Source of the DNA: Panicum virgatum
Lineage: Eukaryota; Streptophyta; Magnoliopsida; Poales; Poaceae
DNA: 64,000 bases
NCBI RefSeq assembly: GCF_016808335.1
Contig: NC_053150.1
Span: forward strand, 48,168,119-48,232,118
Direction: 5' to 3'
In this document: in pieces, positions 33,737 to 44,419 of the stretch
Layout of the letters: each line of letters starts with the position of its first letter
How positions within the stretch are numbered: the first letter of the stretch is position 1
Position numbers and translations under genes: made by a program
Notes under the pieces: generated by a model
The model's database searches: none
Told to the model about the DNA's origin: nothing
The model's input: the letters and a program-made list of their open reading frames with translations, nothing else

Positions 33737-34563
33737 AGTTGAGACCCACCAACTTAGATTCATAGATACATCTGATGGTGCCACGAGATGGACATTTTTA
33801 TCTATCAGTCCCACAATAACTCGAAGGATGATACTTGATGTTAATTTAGGCTCCAGATTTGTTTGTGCAAACAGTGAGCATTAGAACGAGTTACAATGCA
33901 GTGAAGTTCCTCCAGGAAATGTACTTGATGGTCTGTTCCTGTTGTAGTCCTGTAGATGGTGTAGTTACAATCCATATATACCCTTGTATATGCTTTTGTT
34001 GAAACCAAGAGGTTGTCAGGTCCCACGATTCATGATTTGCTACAAGATACAGATCTGATTGGAGAAATAAATTCAGTTTACAACTTTACATAGGTTTCAT
34101 TGTTCATGAATTCTCTGAGCCTTCCTATTCAAATTTGGATGGTTAAAAAGTTTGTAGTTCGAGATATTTCAATTTGTATAGAATGTGTTCCGGTTGAAAA
34201 CAATTTTCTGCTATTCTTATCATTCAGAGAACAGTTCTGTGAAAGAACACTCACTGATTGGTGGGTCCCACGGCATCGGACTTGTAAAGAAGCTGGAGGG
34301 AGGGAGCCATCTTGGGGGCGGCATCTCCAATTCTCCATCACCCGCCCCAGCCCGAGCGCGCCGCCGCAAACGCTATCGGCTCGACGCCGGCGGCTTGACG
34401 CAGCGTCGTCTTGCGCCTCACGCTCTCTTTCGTCAGGTCACCACCTCTCTCCCCGCTATTAGAGATCACCCCATCACCTCTCGAACTCAGAGGAGAAACC
34501 CTCGGGAAGGGATCGCTCTTGGCTGTGCTGTGCAGCGCCGCCACCGCCTGGGACCAGCGCGCG
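33737..34563. other. ARF 3' end and METTL13-like gene upstream region
   Basis: The ARF 3' untranslated region probably runs to about 34050-34090. GC content rises sharply from about 34310 into the 5' untranslated region of the next gene. No separate gene is seen. Confidence 0.6.
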
Positions 34564-35949
34564 ATGGCGGTGAGCCCGGAGCTGGAGGGCCTGCGGCGCA
34601 TCGCGCCTTCCCGCTTCGTCGCCTTCTCCTTCCCCAACCCTTTCCTCGGCCACGCCTCCGATCCTTACGGGGACGGGGGCGGCAGCGGCGGCGCGGGGGA
34701 GTGCCTCCGGGTTGCCGTTCTCGATTCGCCCCTCCCCTCCCCACCCGTCCCGGGGACCGCGGCGATGCTTGTCCCGGCCGGCCGGCACCGCGACTGGATC
34801 TTCTCCACCCGCGCCGGGCACCTCCACCTCCTCCTCTCCATCCAGTTCTCCCGTCTCATACTCGTCGGCCCCGAGCTCTCTGCGCCTTTTCCTCGGGTCG
34901 TTCCTTGCGTCGCTCGCCCGGACCCGGACCCCGCTCACGCCCGGCTCCGCCCCCTTCTCCTTGCTCTCTGCCCCGTGGCCGCGTTTTGGGACAATGCCGT
35001 CCCTGACGTCCCGTTGCTCACCTTCCAGGATGATCTCCTCCTGCTTGCTCCCGTCAAGTTTGTCACTGGCCCGGTCGTCGGCGAGATGGTCGTCGAGGAT
35101 GTGGCCATTGACAATGCTCCCGGGCCAGCCGAATTGCACCGCAGGCTGCGGTTCAAGCGCATGCCCTGCCTCGTGCAGACCCAGGTTCGCCTATGTCGGG
35201 CGCCTGCTGCTGCTTCATCGTCGTTGGTGGAAACACTGGAGGGGTCAGGTGGTTTCTTACAGTCGGAGGTGGGTGGTTCGTTGGTCCAGCCTTACCTCCA
35301 AGCCATGGTTGCCGGTCTTGCAGTGATCGCACCTTCCATTGAGGAGAGTATTCAGTCAGGTGTTAGGCCTAGATGCCTCTGTGCTGGTGTTGGAGGTGGA
35401 TCACTCCCCATGTCGATCAGAGTGGGACTTCAGTTCAATGTGCTCGGTGTAGAGGCTGACGGTGTTGTCCTGGATGTCGCAAGGAATCATTTTGGTCTGG
35501 TGGAGGATGAGTTTCTCCATGTCCATGTCGGTGATGCTATACAGATGATAGAGAATTTTTCTCGGCGAGGGGAGCCTGGTATGAAATTCAGTGCAGTTAT
35601 GGTGGATCTTGACTCCTCTGATGCTATGTGTGGTGTCAGCGCGCCCCCATTGGAGGTGATTCATGGAAGCGTCCTTCATGCTGCTCGCACAATCCTGGAC
35701 CAGCATGGAGTGTTGATACTGAATGTCATCCCACCTCCTGCAGATGGATCCGTCTACAAGGGGCTGATTGATGTTCTTCGCCAAGTTTTCTCAGAACTGT
35801 ATGAGATAGATGTTGGTAATGGCGAGAATTTCGTTCTTACTGCCACAGTTTCACCAACTGAGACTGCACTTACTGATAATTCAGGACACTTTCTTACAGA
35901 ACTGAGGAAATTAGCTGGGGATTTCCTGGAACATATAAGGAAAATTTGA
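34564..35949 (+). CDS. METTL13/eEF1A-KNMT-like methyltransferase, intronless
   Basis: A single uninterrupted 461-residue frame. The C-terminal half has a spermidine-synthase-like Rossmann methyltransferase fold: motif I AGVGGGSLPM (residues 274-283), an acidic GVEADGVVLDVA segment for the ribose of S-adenosylmethionine, a HVGDAIQMI segment and a VMVDLDSSD strand. In animals the related METTL13 has two methyltransferase domains that modify elongation factor eEF1A. Here only the C-terminal type is evident; the N-terminal 260 residues lack motif I. The substrate is inferred, not shown. The start at 34564 (MAVSPELEGL) is preferred over an upstream in-frame ATG at 34411 because the extension looks like 5' untranslated sequence. 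It lies 0.8 kb after the ARF gene. Confidence 0.85.
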   Translation: MAVSPELEGLRRIAPSRFVAFSFPNPFLGHASDPYGDGGGSGGAGECLRVAVLDSPLPSPPVPGTAAMLVPAGRHRDWIFSTRAGHLHLLLSIQFSRLILVGPELSAPFPRVVPCVARPDPDPAHARLRPLLLALCPVAAFWDNAVPDVPLLTFQDDLLLLAPVKFVTGPVVGEMVVEDVAIDNAPGPAELHRRLRFKRMPCLVQTQVRLCRAPAAASSSLVETLEGSGGFLQSEVGGSLVQPYLQAMVAGLAVIAPSIEESIQSGVRPRCLCAGVGGGSLPMSIRVGLQFNVLGVEADGVVLDVARNHFGLVEDEFLHVHVGDAIQMIENFSRRGEPGMKFSAVMVDLDSSDAMCGVSAPPLEVIHGSVLHAARTILDQHGVLILNVIPPPADGSVYKGLIDVLRQVFSELYEIDVGNGENFVLTATVSPTETALTDNSGHFLTELRKLAGDFLEHIRKI

Positions 35950-37852
35950 CATTTCTAGTGATTATGTGGTCTTCTTTCTATTATCCTCCACAAAGGCTGG
36001 TACATATCCTTGCTAACTGTTGGAACTTGAGAGGCTATATTAGCATTTAAGCACTACAAATGGATTTTGCTGTTGTATACACCACAGCTTAACAAAATAG
36101 AAAAAAAATGAGGTGTTTGTTCTGTGTTATTTATCAAAACATGAGACACGTATTAACCTTTTGAGGCATCAGTGCAAAGTCACTTGTTTTCTAATGAATA
36201 TTTTCTGTGGTGTACAACAAATGATCTAGTACCTTATGTGTTCAACAAAATTTTGATGGAGGGATACAGCTATACATACCAAGGGCCAAAGGGCAGGCAC
36301 TGCCAAATACATGATTTCTATAATCTTATTGCCAATGCAATGCAAATGGAACTTTTTTTTTCTGAAAGATGCAAATGGAGCTGACTGCCTTCAACTGATT
36401 TGGTTTCCTCCAAATCTTCATCAGGACACAACATTAAAAAAAATCACTAAAATAGGGTGTCTTCTCAGCAAAAATTCTAGTTATTCTTCCAAAAACTCAT
36501 CTATCCAAATCAATAGGGGTCTTCCGATCGGGCGGACGTCTGGTGCCTCATTAGCACTGGTTCATGGGTTGACGAATATAAAGCAGTCGATCAGGTGACA
36601 AATGCTGAGTACGTAGAGTAACAAATACTTACTCCGTCAGCTATAATTTGAATTTAAGCAAGCAATGCAACATTGGTAACTGTTGCTCAGACAATCGTAA
36701 GAGTTATATTAGGCAAACGAAGGTTTAATGAAACACAAAGGGCACGTTTGGTTTTTGGACAGATAGGATGAGAGATGGACATCTATGTGTTTGGATATGT
36801 TCGGATCGAGGGCAAGTTGGACGTGAAATGAGCTTGTGGGGTAAATCGTCAGGACTGTATTTTGACAATTGACAATGGCCTCAAGGTGGCACCGTAGTTT
36901 GAGTGGAATTGTACACCCAGAGGGAAAGTGTAAACTGTTGGAGTTAGTCTTTTTCGTCTTTTCGGAATGTTATTTTTCTTAAATTTTTAGAGTGAAGTGT
37001 TGGCACTAGGGGAGGAGGCAACAATTACATAGAGAGGCGAAGGTTAGAAATGGAACCTAATTGCAGTGAAAACCAAACCAATTATGATGGTTTGGTGTTG
37101 CAGGTATAGTGGAATAAATCCATACGTTCAGCTTTTGGTAAATATTGGTATCTGTAACGATCCTTCGAAGTTGTAAAACCGTACTACTCCCTGTACTTAT
37201 AGTTATAAGCATATCTAACTATGCATTTGGACAAATAATTGTCCAGATACATAGTCAGAATTACTTAGCTTTGCTACGACAAAGATTAGAAAGGAAAACA
37301 GTGTTGAGCAAAAGACAACTATGGACCATTTGAAATGAACTTTACGAGAGAACCAACCAATTCAGGTGAAAATAACCGGTCTTCATTTGTCAGTGTCATG
37401 TGGAGCTGTTGATTTAAAATGTATGATGATTTAGAAGGATTCTGACCAAAACAGACACAAAAGTGAGCAAAATGCTTATCCAAAACTCTGAGCAAGCAGG
37501 TGCAGGCAGGGATGATACGGGCCCACCTGCCAGTGAGCCAGGGCAGCCACACGGAAAGCTCCACGTCACCTTACCCCGCGTTGCAAAATCCCCATCCTGC
37601 CCCTTCCCCTCTAATCTCGATAGGGAGCGCGACGACGAGGAGAAAAACAGAGGAGGAAAAGCCAGGGAAAAAAAATATCACGCTCCTCTTCCTCCGTTCC
37701 CCTGCTCGATTCCCCGCGAGGAATTCGCCCCCAAATCTATCGATCTGCTCTACCCAGTCCACCAATCCGTGGATCGATCCGCGCGCGTGTCCGGTTTGCC
37801 CCGGGGTTCCGATCTGGTCTTCGCCTCGTCAGGGGAGGAGCCGGAGGAGGAG
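35950..37852. other. Intergenic region upstream of UBP1, with a possible MITE remnant
   Basis: No gene is recognised. A GGGCACGTTTGGTTTTT end at about 36740 and an AAAACCAAACC at about 37069 resemble degraded inverted ends of a grass MITE, but only about ten bases pair. From about 37600 the sequence becomes the purine-rich 5' leader of the UBP1-like gene. Confidence 0.4.
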
Positions 37853-40800
37853 ATGAACGGCGCCGGGGGCAGCCACCAGCAACAGCAGCAGAGGCTCCGG
37901 CAGCAGCAGCAGCAGCAGCAGGCGCTCCTGATGCAGCAGGCACTGCAGCAGCAGCAGCAGCAGTACCAGTCCGGCGTCCTCGCGGCAGCGGCAGCGGCCG
38001 CCATGACCCAGGTCGTCCCCCCGGATCCTCGCTTCTTGATCTGTTGCTTTGTGTGCGCATTGGGCGGCATTACTGCACGCCGATCTGCTTATTATCCCGA
38101 GAGATTGTTTTTTTCGCTTTGCGCATTTTTCTTGGATTGCCTCCTCGGTTTACTGTACATTCTTGGTGGCTAGCGGTAGCAGAAGTTATGGCTGCATAGA
38201 TTGAGTTGCTTCAAGTTCGTTGTACGGTGGAATCGGAGCAAGCTCTGTTGATGCATAAAATTTGCTGATTGCATGCTAGCTTGTGATGCATTTCTTGTCG
38301 TGCACAAGATGCTTTGATGCCACTGCCTCTATTGTTGCTCTGCCTTCAAAGAACGTTCTCTTAAAGTGGGGCGTTTGAATGAGATTGCACAAAAGACGTG
38401 AGTTCAGTAACTATTAATAGGTGAAATCATGGCTAGGCAGGATTGGGGTCTCACTCCTTTTACGTTTTGAGCTAAAGGGATCTCATTCACTTGTATTCCC
38501 TTTCTTATTTTTGTTTGCTCGTACTACTACATTCTCCAGATCTTTTTTTTCACATCTATCATTTATATGCGGCTATCTGTGGGCAGCAGTAACATACTTT
38601 CATCTGGTTATGAACTTATAATGTGGTAAACGTTGGATTTGAGCATTCTGTTTAGGTTGCACTGTTGCTCTTGTTTATGAATATGGTTTTAGTGCCTTGC
38701 TTCTTTCTTTTAGTCTCTAGAGCTTTTTCTATTGTTATCTGCAGACTAGTTTTATAAAGGTTGTTAATTCCAATCTATATCTAACATTCGTATAAAGTTT
38801 TATTCTTTAGTTAAACTTAGGGTCAAAAGCAATGTCATTGCCGCAAAGGCACATAGTTCTAGCTAGGAATAGATGTTTGGTAGTAATTGCTGTCAATCAC
38901 AGATTCTGTGGGCAAAGGGATGCAATATGGCTAGAACAACTTGTTTTATACCCCCTCTAATTTTATTACACATCTATATTTTCTTTCACTTTGCTTGTCC
39001 ATAGCTTATTTTGCGATCAATATCTTCTTTTTTATTTTTCTCTATATTTTTATTTTGCAGATGGAACCTATTTCCAATGGCAATCTTCCACCTGGGTTTG
39101 ATCCTTCCACTTGTCGCAGTGTGTGAGTGCTTTCAGTGTTCTTTTCTGTTTTTAACTTCATACGTGATTGACAGCTTACCTTTCTTTTTTACCTTTTATC
39201 TGTGTGATCGTTGCTTTTTTTATTATTGAAAAAACAATGTGGATTTTTACAAGGTAACAAAAAACCAAATTTAGGTGATGCACAGTTTCACACTAATGCT
39301 GGTGCTAAAATTACAGTTAATAACATAATCTTAGTACAGTTTTTGTTTCTAACTTGAAGTTTTATTATTTAGTTATGGCCATTTCCAAAGTATGATATTA
39401 AGTCATGATTATTTGCTGAGTAGGTATGTGGGGAATGTGAACCCAAATGTCACCGAGAGCCTTCTGATTGAAGTTTTCCAGAGTGCTGGCCTTGTGGAAA
39501 GATGCAAGCTCATCAGGAAAGAGAAGGTGCACTTCTGCAGCTGATGTTTGAGTTTTAGAATATTAGTTATATTGCATCACAATTCACAAATGTTTTGAAT
39601 ACTTCTTTTAAGATTTTTTAAGGCTTAATATTCTGGCACTTCTTATTTCCTGGTGATTTAGCACATAGGTCCCCTAGTACCACCGGTCATTAGTTGTAAC
39701 TTTATTTGTTTCTGGTATGCATTATGCTACTGGCTAAAAATATCATGAGCTTTCGTTTGGTTGATAATTTCATGGTATATCTACTGCTGCAGTTAGTCGA
39801 TTTTGTTTATCTGATAACAATTAACTCCTTTTTTTCAGTCTTCCTTTGGGTTTGTGGATTACTATGATCGAAGATCTGCTGCTCTAGCAATAATGACCCT
39901 TCATGGCCGTCACATGTAAGTTCCACTAGTAGACTAACTTTGAATGATAAGTTTCAGTGTCTTTTAGTATTCTTCATTATGGAACTTTGTACGCAGATAT
40001 GGACAAGCAATCAAGGTGAACTGGGCATACGCCAGTACACAGAGGGAGGACACATCTGGTGAGTTTTTCTCGAAAGTGTTCCTGTTGTTTTATTCTTTTC
40101 GTATTATACTACTGGTTTGGTTAACTGTGCCCATTGAATTATTTCCAGGGCATTTCCATATTTTTGTTGGTGATTTAAGTTCTGAAGTGAATGATGCAAC
40201 TCTTTATGCCTGTTTCTCAGCATATCCCTCTTGTTCGTAAGTCCTTAGTTCTTTGTAACATGGTAGCATCTATGATAAATTTGTGTCTACGGCCAGTGCT
40301 TTGCCATTGCTTAATCATCTCTTGCAATTTGCTATACTAAATCTCCCTCCCTCCCTCATGTTATTAGAATTTAGAACAAGATATTTCAGGCATTTTTACT
40401 TCTCTGTTTGTCTCTTAGTTTCAACCCTTTTTGTTTGTCTTTAGCGTTTCAGTTTTTAGTTGTTTAATTTATGTGCAGTGATGCTCGAGTCATGTGGGAC
40501 AACAAAACCGGGCGCTCCAGAGGTTATGGTTTTGTCTCCTTCCGTAATCAACAGGCAAGAACATCTCAGACTTCGCCTCTTTGGATTTTGCAGAGCTTCT
40601 ACCATTTCGTTGCGTGGATCGAACACCGCAGTTCATTTTTTTTACCAATTATTTCGGTGCTTAAACTTTTTGGTACCGGTGGATTTCACAGTGCCTGAGT
40701 TCTGTTGAAGGCATTGTTATAAATCTAAATTAGCGAATCGTTTGTAAAGTACATCTAGTAAGACAAAATGTAATGTTAATTTCTTATTTGTTTAGTTTAT

Positions 40801-42142
40801 ATTTTGTATAACATGGTCCGTAAACATAAGCTGTATGAACTGGCATTTCCATCTGCCCCACACTTGCTGACTCGTACTATTTTTCTTCTTGGTGCAGGAA
40901 GCTGAAACTGCTATAACCGAAATGTCTGGTATATCTCTTTTTTTTTCATGCCTATAGCCCTGGGTAGCTGCAGCTTCTGATTTTTTGGGAACTGCTGTAT
41001 TGCAACAGGAAAATGGCTTGGAAGCAGACAAATAAGGTGCAACTGGGCAACAAAGAACAATTCAGAAGAGAAACCAGAAACTGACAATCACAATGCAGTT
41101 GTACTAACAAATGGTGGCTCAAGTAATTCAGGTTAGCTTTTTGAAAGATTTCATGACTAAAGCAACAGTATTTTACTTTTTATTGCTGCCAATGGTACCA
41201 TGTTTTGTTGAAAACACGCATGGATGAAGAACATGCCCATAATTAGTTATCATGATTCGACCCAATAAGGTATGGATTCCTCAGTGCTGATTTTGCCAAT
41301 TGGCCAACTATATTCTGCAGCAACAGATGCAAGCCAGGATGGAGGAAGTAAAGAGAACCCAGAGCACAACCCTGATTGTACTACTGTATATGTTGGCAAC
41401 CTTGGACATGAGGTAGAAACTAAGTGCCGCATAGCCTGTTTGTGCTCCTCATTTCTTCTAGTTTTATTACTGAACTTACCTTTTACTAGTGCCAAATGGA
41501 AATGAGTGAATTTATTTCTCATTCCTTTTCCTAGCTCGGTAGAGTCGGTCATCTTTGATTCATCGTTCACTTACTGGCCAGGTTAACCGAGATGAGCTTC
41601 ACCGCCACTTCTATAACTTAGGGGTCGGGGCAATCGAGGAAATTCGTGTTCAACAGGAGAAAGGGTTTGGATTTGTGAGATATAGCACCCATGGTGAAGC
41701 AGCATTAGCTATTCAGATGGCCAATGGATTGGTGGTCCGTGGGAAACCTCTTAAGGTAATTTCCAAACCATACAAATGTTCTCTTTTGTTTACTCGATCC
41801 TTTATGTTATTGCTTTCATGGTATTTTAACTGTCATGTTCTCTTGTAGTGCTCATGGGGCAACAAACCAACTCCACCTGGGACTGCATCCAAGCCCCTAC
41901 CCCCTCCAGTTGCTCCATACCAGCCTGCTGTTGCAATGCCAGGCGTCCCGCAAGGCTTCACAGCAGCTGAGCTTCTGGCTTATCAGAGGCAGCTTGCCTT
42001 GAGCCAGGCTGCAGCAGGGCAGATTGCAGGGCAGCACGGTCTCGCGGGGCAGGTATCTGCTGGGCTGCTTGCTGGTTCCCAGGCCCTCTACGATGGCTAC
42101 CCAAACCAGTCATCTGCCCAGCAGCTTATGTACTACAACTAG
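37853..42142 (+). CDS. UBP1: Oligouridylate-binding protein UBP1-like, three RRMs
   Basis: Encodes a nuclear/stress-granule RNA-binding protein of the TIA-1/UBP1/RBP45-47 group that binds U-rich RNA and influences splicing and mRNA stability. Exons: 37853-38011, 39061-39122, 39424-39526, 39839-39915, 39997-40058, 40149-40236, 40479-40554, 40898-40928, 41009-41131, 41321-41412, 41582-41755, 41849-42142, giving 446 aa. It has a Gln-rich then Ala-rich N-terminus (residues 9-50), RRM1 (about 73-147, VYVGNVN and GFVDYY), RRM2 (about 157-232, IFVGDLS and GYGFVSF), RRM3 (about 282-354, VYVGNLG and GFGFVRY) and a Pro/Gln/Ala-rich tail ending QQLMYYN. Intron 7 uses a GC donor (40555). Length and layout match plant UBP1. 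Confidence 0.96.
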
Positions 42143-42893
42143 GGTTCGAGAGGAAGGCATTTGTAGTGTTCAGCTTGCTTGGTGCAAGCCTGGCCCTCCT
42201 CGTCCTGTTTTTATTTTCTGGTACATGTACTATTTGTGTGAGAGTTTTTCTTGTTCTCTTGTTGCGGGATTGTGTTACTATCCTCGTACTGTACCATTGA
42301 CCATCATTTTCCATGTCTAATTCCGTTGAGTAGTCCACTTTAACAGAGTAAGAGATGTATTCTATGTGAATTTGTGATTGATTAATGTAATGCTCCCTAG
42401 GATCGGCTTCGGTCTCTGGTATGCTTCATGATCTGTTGTTCTGGCCCGGTTGGATATTGAAAGGTTAGACTATGTCGTGTAGTTTGCAGTTTATGTTCTC
42501 ATTCCTCTGTCCACCTGTGCTCTTGGGCCATTATTGTGAGTCCATCCAACCTGATGAATTGGTTTTTGCAATCTGAGATGCCATGAGCCATCGAAATTGT
42601 TCGCTGTCTCTGTCATCACTGGATGTCTCCCTGAAATTCAGATTTGCCTGTGAAAGTTCTATTACCTTGCATTTGAAATTTCTGGAGTGATACTGCAGAT
42701 GTGCCTAAGAACGCGATTGCTGATTTGAGGTTCTCTCTCAAAACATAAAGAATCTCTCAAAACGTAATTTCAAGATGTAAATTTCTAGTTCATTGCATCT
42801 CTGAAAACATTATTATCGTCATTTTCTGGTGGACAGCGAGGTTTGATGGCTTTCTACCTGAGGCGATGGGATGTTCCAGCTTGACACGGTGAG
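42143..42893. other. UBP1 3' region and PPR upstream region
   Basis: Holds the UBP1 3' untranslated region (probable end near 42370-42390) and about 0.5 kb of spacer. No open frame of note and no repeat structure are seen. Confidence 0.6.
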
Positions 42894-44084
42894 ATGTGCT
42901 CGCTCCTGCTTCCACCATGGCGGCCGCTTCCTCTTGCAGCCTCTCCGGGATCCCTCCCCTCCACTCATCGTCTTCCTCCTTCCTCATCCTCAGCAGGCCA
43001 GGTCTCCACGCGCGCGCAGACTCCGCCTCGGCGTGCCGCTGCCGTGCCCCGTCTAAGAGCCGCCGCACCTGATGCGGACGACGCGGCGGCTCTCATGGTC
43101 GCGCGCGCCGAGGCCGGGGACTTCGCGGAGGCGCGGGCCATCTGGGCGCAGCTCCTGCACAGCTCCGCCGCGCCGTGCCTCCCGACCGCGGCGCCGCGCC
43201 TCCTTCCAGCGTACGCGCGCCTCGGCCGCTTCGACGAGATCCTCCTCGCCGTGCGCGAGCTCTCCGCGCGGGACCACGCCGCGGCGCGCGCGCTCTACCC
43301 GCTCGCCGTCTCCTGCCTCGGCGCCGCGGGCGAGCTCGCGCGCATGGAGGACGCCGTGCTAGAAATGGGCCGCCTTGGCCTCCGCATCGACTCCGCCACC
43401 GGGGACGCCTTCGTCCGCGCCTACGCGGCCGCCGGCACCGTCCCGCAGATGGAGGCAGCCTACCGCCGGCACAAGAGGACCGGGCTGCTCATCTCCCGCG
43501 GCGCCATCCGCGCCGTGGCGTCCGCGTACATCTCCCGGCAGAAGTACTACAAGCTCGGCGCGTTCGTCACCGACGTCGGCCTCGGCCGGCGCGACGCCGG
43601 CAACCTGCTCTGGAACCTGTACCTCCTCTCCTTCGCGGCCAACTTCAAGATGAAGTCCCTGCAGCGCGCGTTCCTGGAGATGGTCGCCGCCGGCTTCCGG
43701 CCGGACCTCACCACCTTCAACATCCGCGCCGCGGCCTTCTCCAAGATGTGCATGTTCTGGGACCTCCACCTCAGCGCCGACCACATGCGCCGCGACGGCA
43801 TCGCGCCGGACCTCGTCACGCACGGCTGCTTCGTCGACGCGTACCTGGAGCGCCGGCTCGTGCGGAACCTCACCTTTGCGTTCGACCGGCTTGACGGCAA
43901 CGCGGAGGCCGTCGTGGCCACGGACGGCATCATCTTCGAGGCCTTCAGCAAGGGCGGCTTCCACGCCAGCTCCGAGGCACTGCTGGAGGCCACCGGCGAG
44001 AAGCGGCGGTGGACGTACTACAAGCTGCTCGGCGTGTACCTCAGGAAGCAGCACAGGAGAAACCAAGTCTTTTGGAATTACTGA
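42894..44084 (+). CDS. Pentatricopeptide repeat (PPR) protein, small, probably organellar
   Basis: A GC-rich intronless frame of 396 residues. PPR-like helical pairs are visible, for example ALMVARAEAGDFAEARAIW (about 66-84), PLAVSCLGAAGELARMEDAV, GDAFVRAYAAAGTVPQMEAAY and PDLTTFNIRAAAFSKMCMFW. PPR proteins bind single-stranded RNA in plastids or mitochondria. The N-terminus is rich in Ser, Pro, Arg and Ala and could be a transit peptide. Start choice is problematic. ATG 42894 opens the PPR frame, but the ATG in best context (ACCATGG, 42917) is in another frame and encodes an equally transit-like 51-residue peptide that stops at 43070. A one- or two-base change, a tiny intron or use of the first ATG would all explain this. 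The gene is tail to tail with the pseudouridine synthase. Confidence 0.85.
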   Translation: MCSLLLPPWRPLPLAASPGSLPSTHRLPPSSSSAGQVSTRAQTPPRRAAAVPRLRAAAPDADDAAALMVARAEAGDFAEARAIWAQLLHSSAAPCLPTAAPRLLPAYARLGRFDEILLAVRELSARDHAAARALYPLAVSCLGAAGELARMEDAVLEMGRLGLRIDSATGDAFVRAYAAAGTVPQMEAAYRRHKRTGLLISRGAIRAVASAYISRQKYYKLGAFVTDVGLGRRDAGNLLWNLYLLSFAANFKMKSLQRAFLEMVAAGFRPDLTTFNIRAAAFSKMCMFWDLHLSADHMRRDGIAPDLVTHGCFVDAYLERRLVRNLTFAFDRLDGNAEAVVATDGIIFEAFSKGGFHASSEALLEATGEKRRWTYYKLLGVYLRKQHRRNQVFWNY

Positions 44085-44419
44085 AGCTGACGAGTTCAGT
44101 AATAGGGCACTAGCAGTAGTCTGTGTTGGAATCGACATTGTACATACAATTACTAAAATGTGCTTGTAATCAAATTCAAAATGTGACGAGTTCGGTTGGA
44201 TCATTCCGAGACTTAGATTTACTCTAAAAAATATGGGTTTATATTCACATAGATAGTTTTGTGCATTTACTCTGAAATGGTGACTACAATCTCAGAGACA
44301 CAGAGCAATACAAGCAACTACAATCACACACTGCGTGGCTTGGGATTGACAAAGGGGGGTTAAACAAAGAAAGCAACATGATTAATTGATGACACCAGGT
44401 GTTTTCCTGTTAGTAGAGA
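44085..44419. other. Convergent 3' spacer
   Basis: AT-rich sequence between the stop codons of the PPR gene (+) and the pseudouridine synthase gene (-). It presumably holds both 3' untranslated regions. No other feature. Confidence 0.6.

Noticed and set aside
36740..37080. Possible MITE with GTTTGGTTTT/AAAACCAAAC ends
   Set aside because: Only about ten bases pair and no target duplication is visible. It is mentioned in the intergenic entry but not called as an element.
43175..44204. Long alternative frames on both strands over the PPR gene
   Set aside because: GC-rich shadow frames; low-complexity Arg/Pro/Val-rich translations without PPR periodicity.
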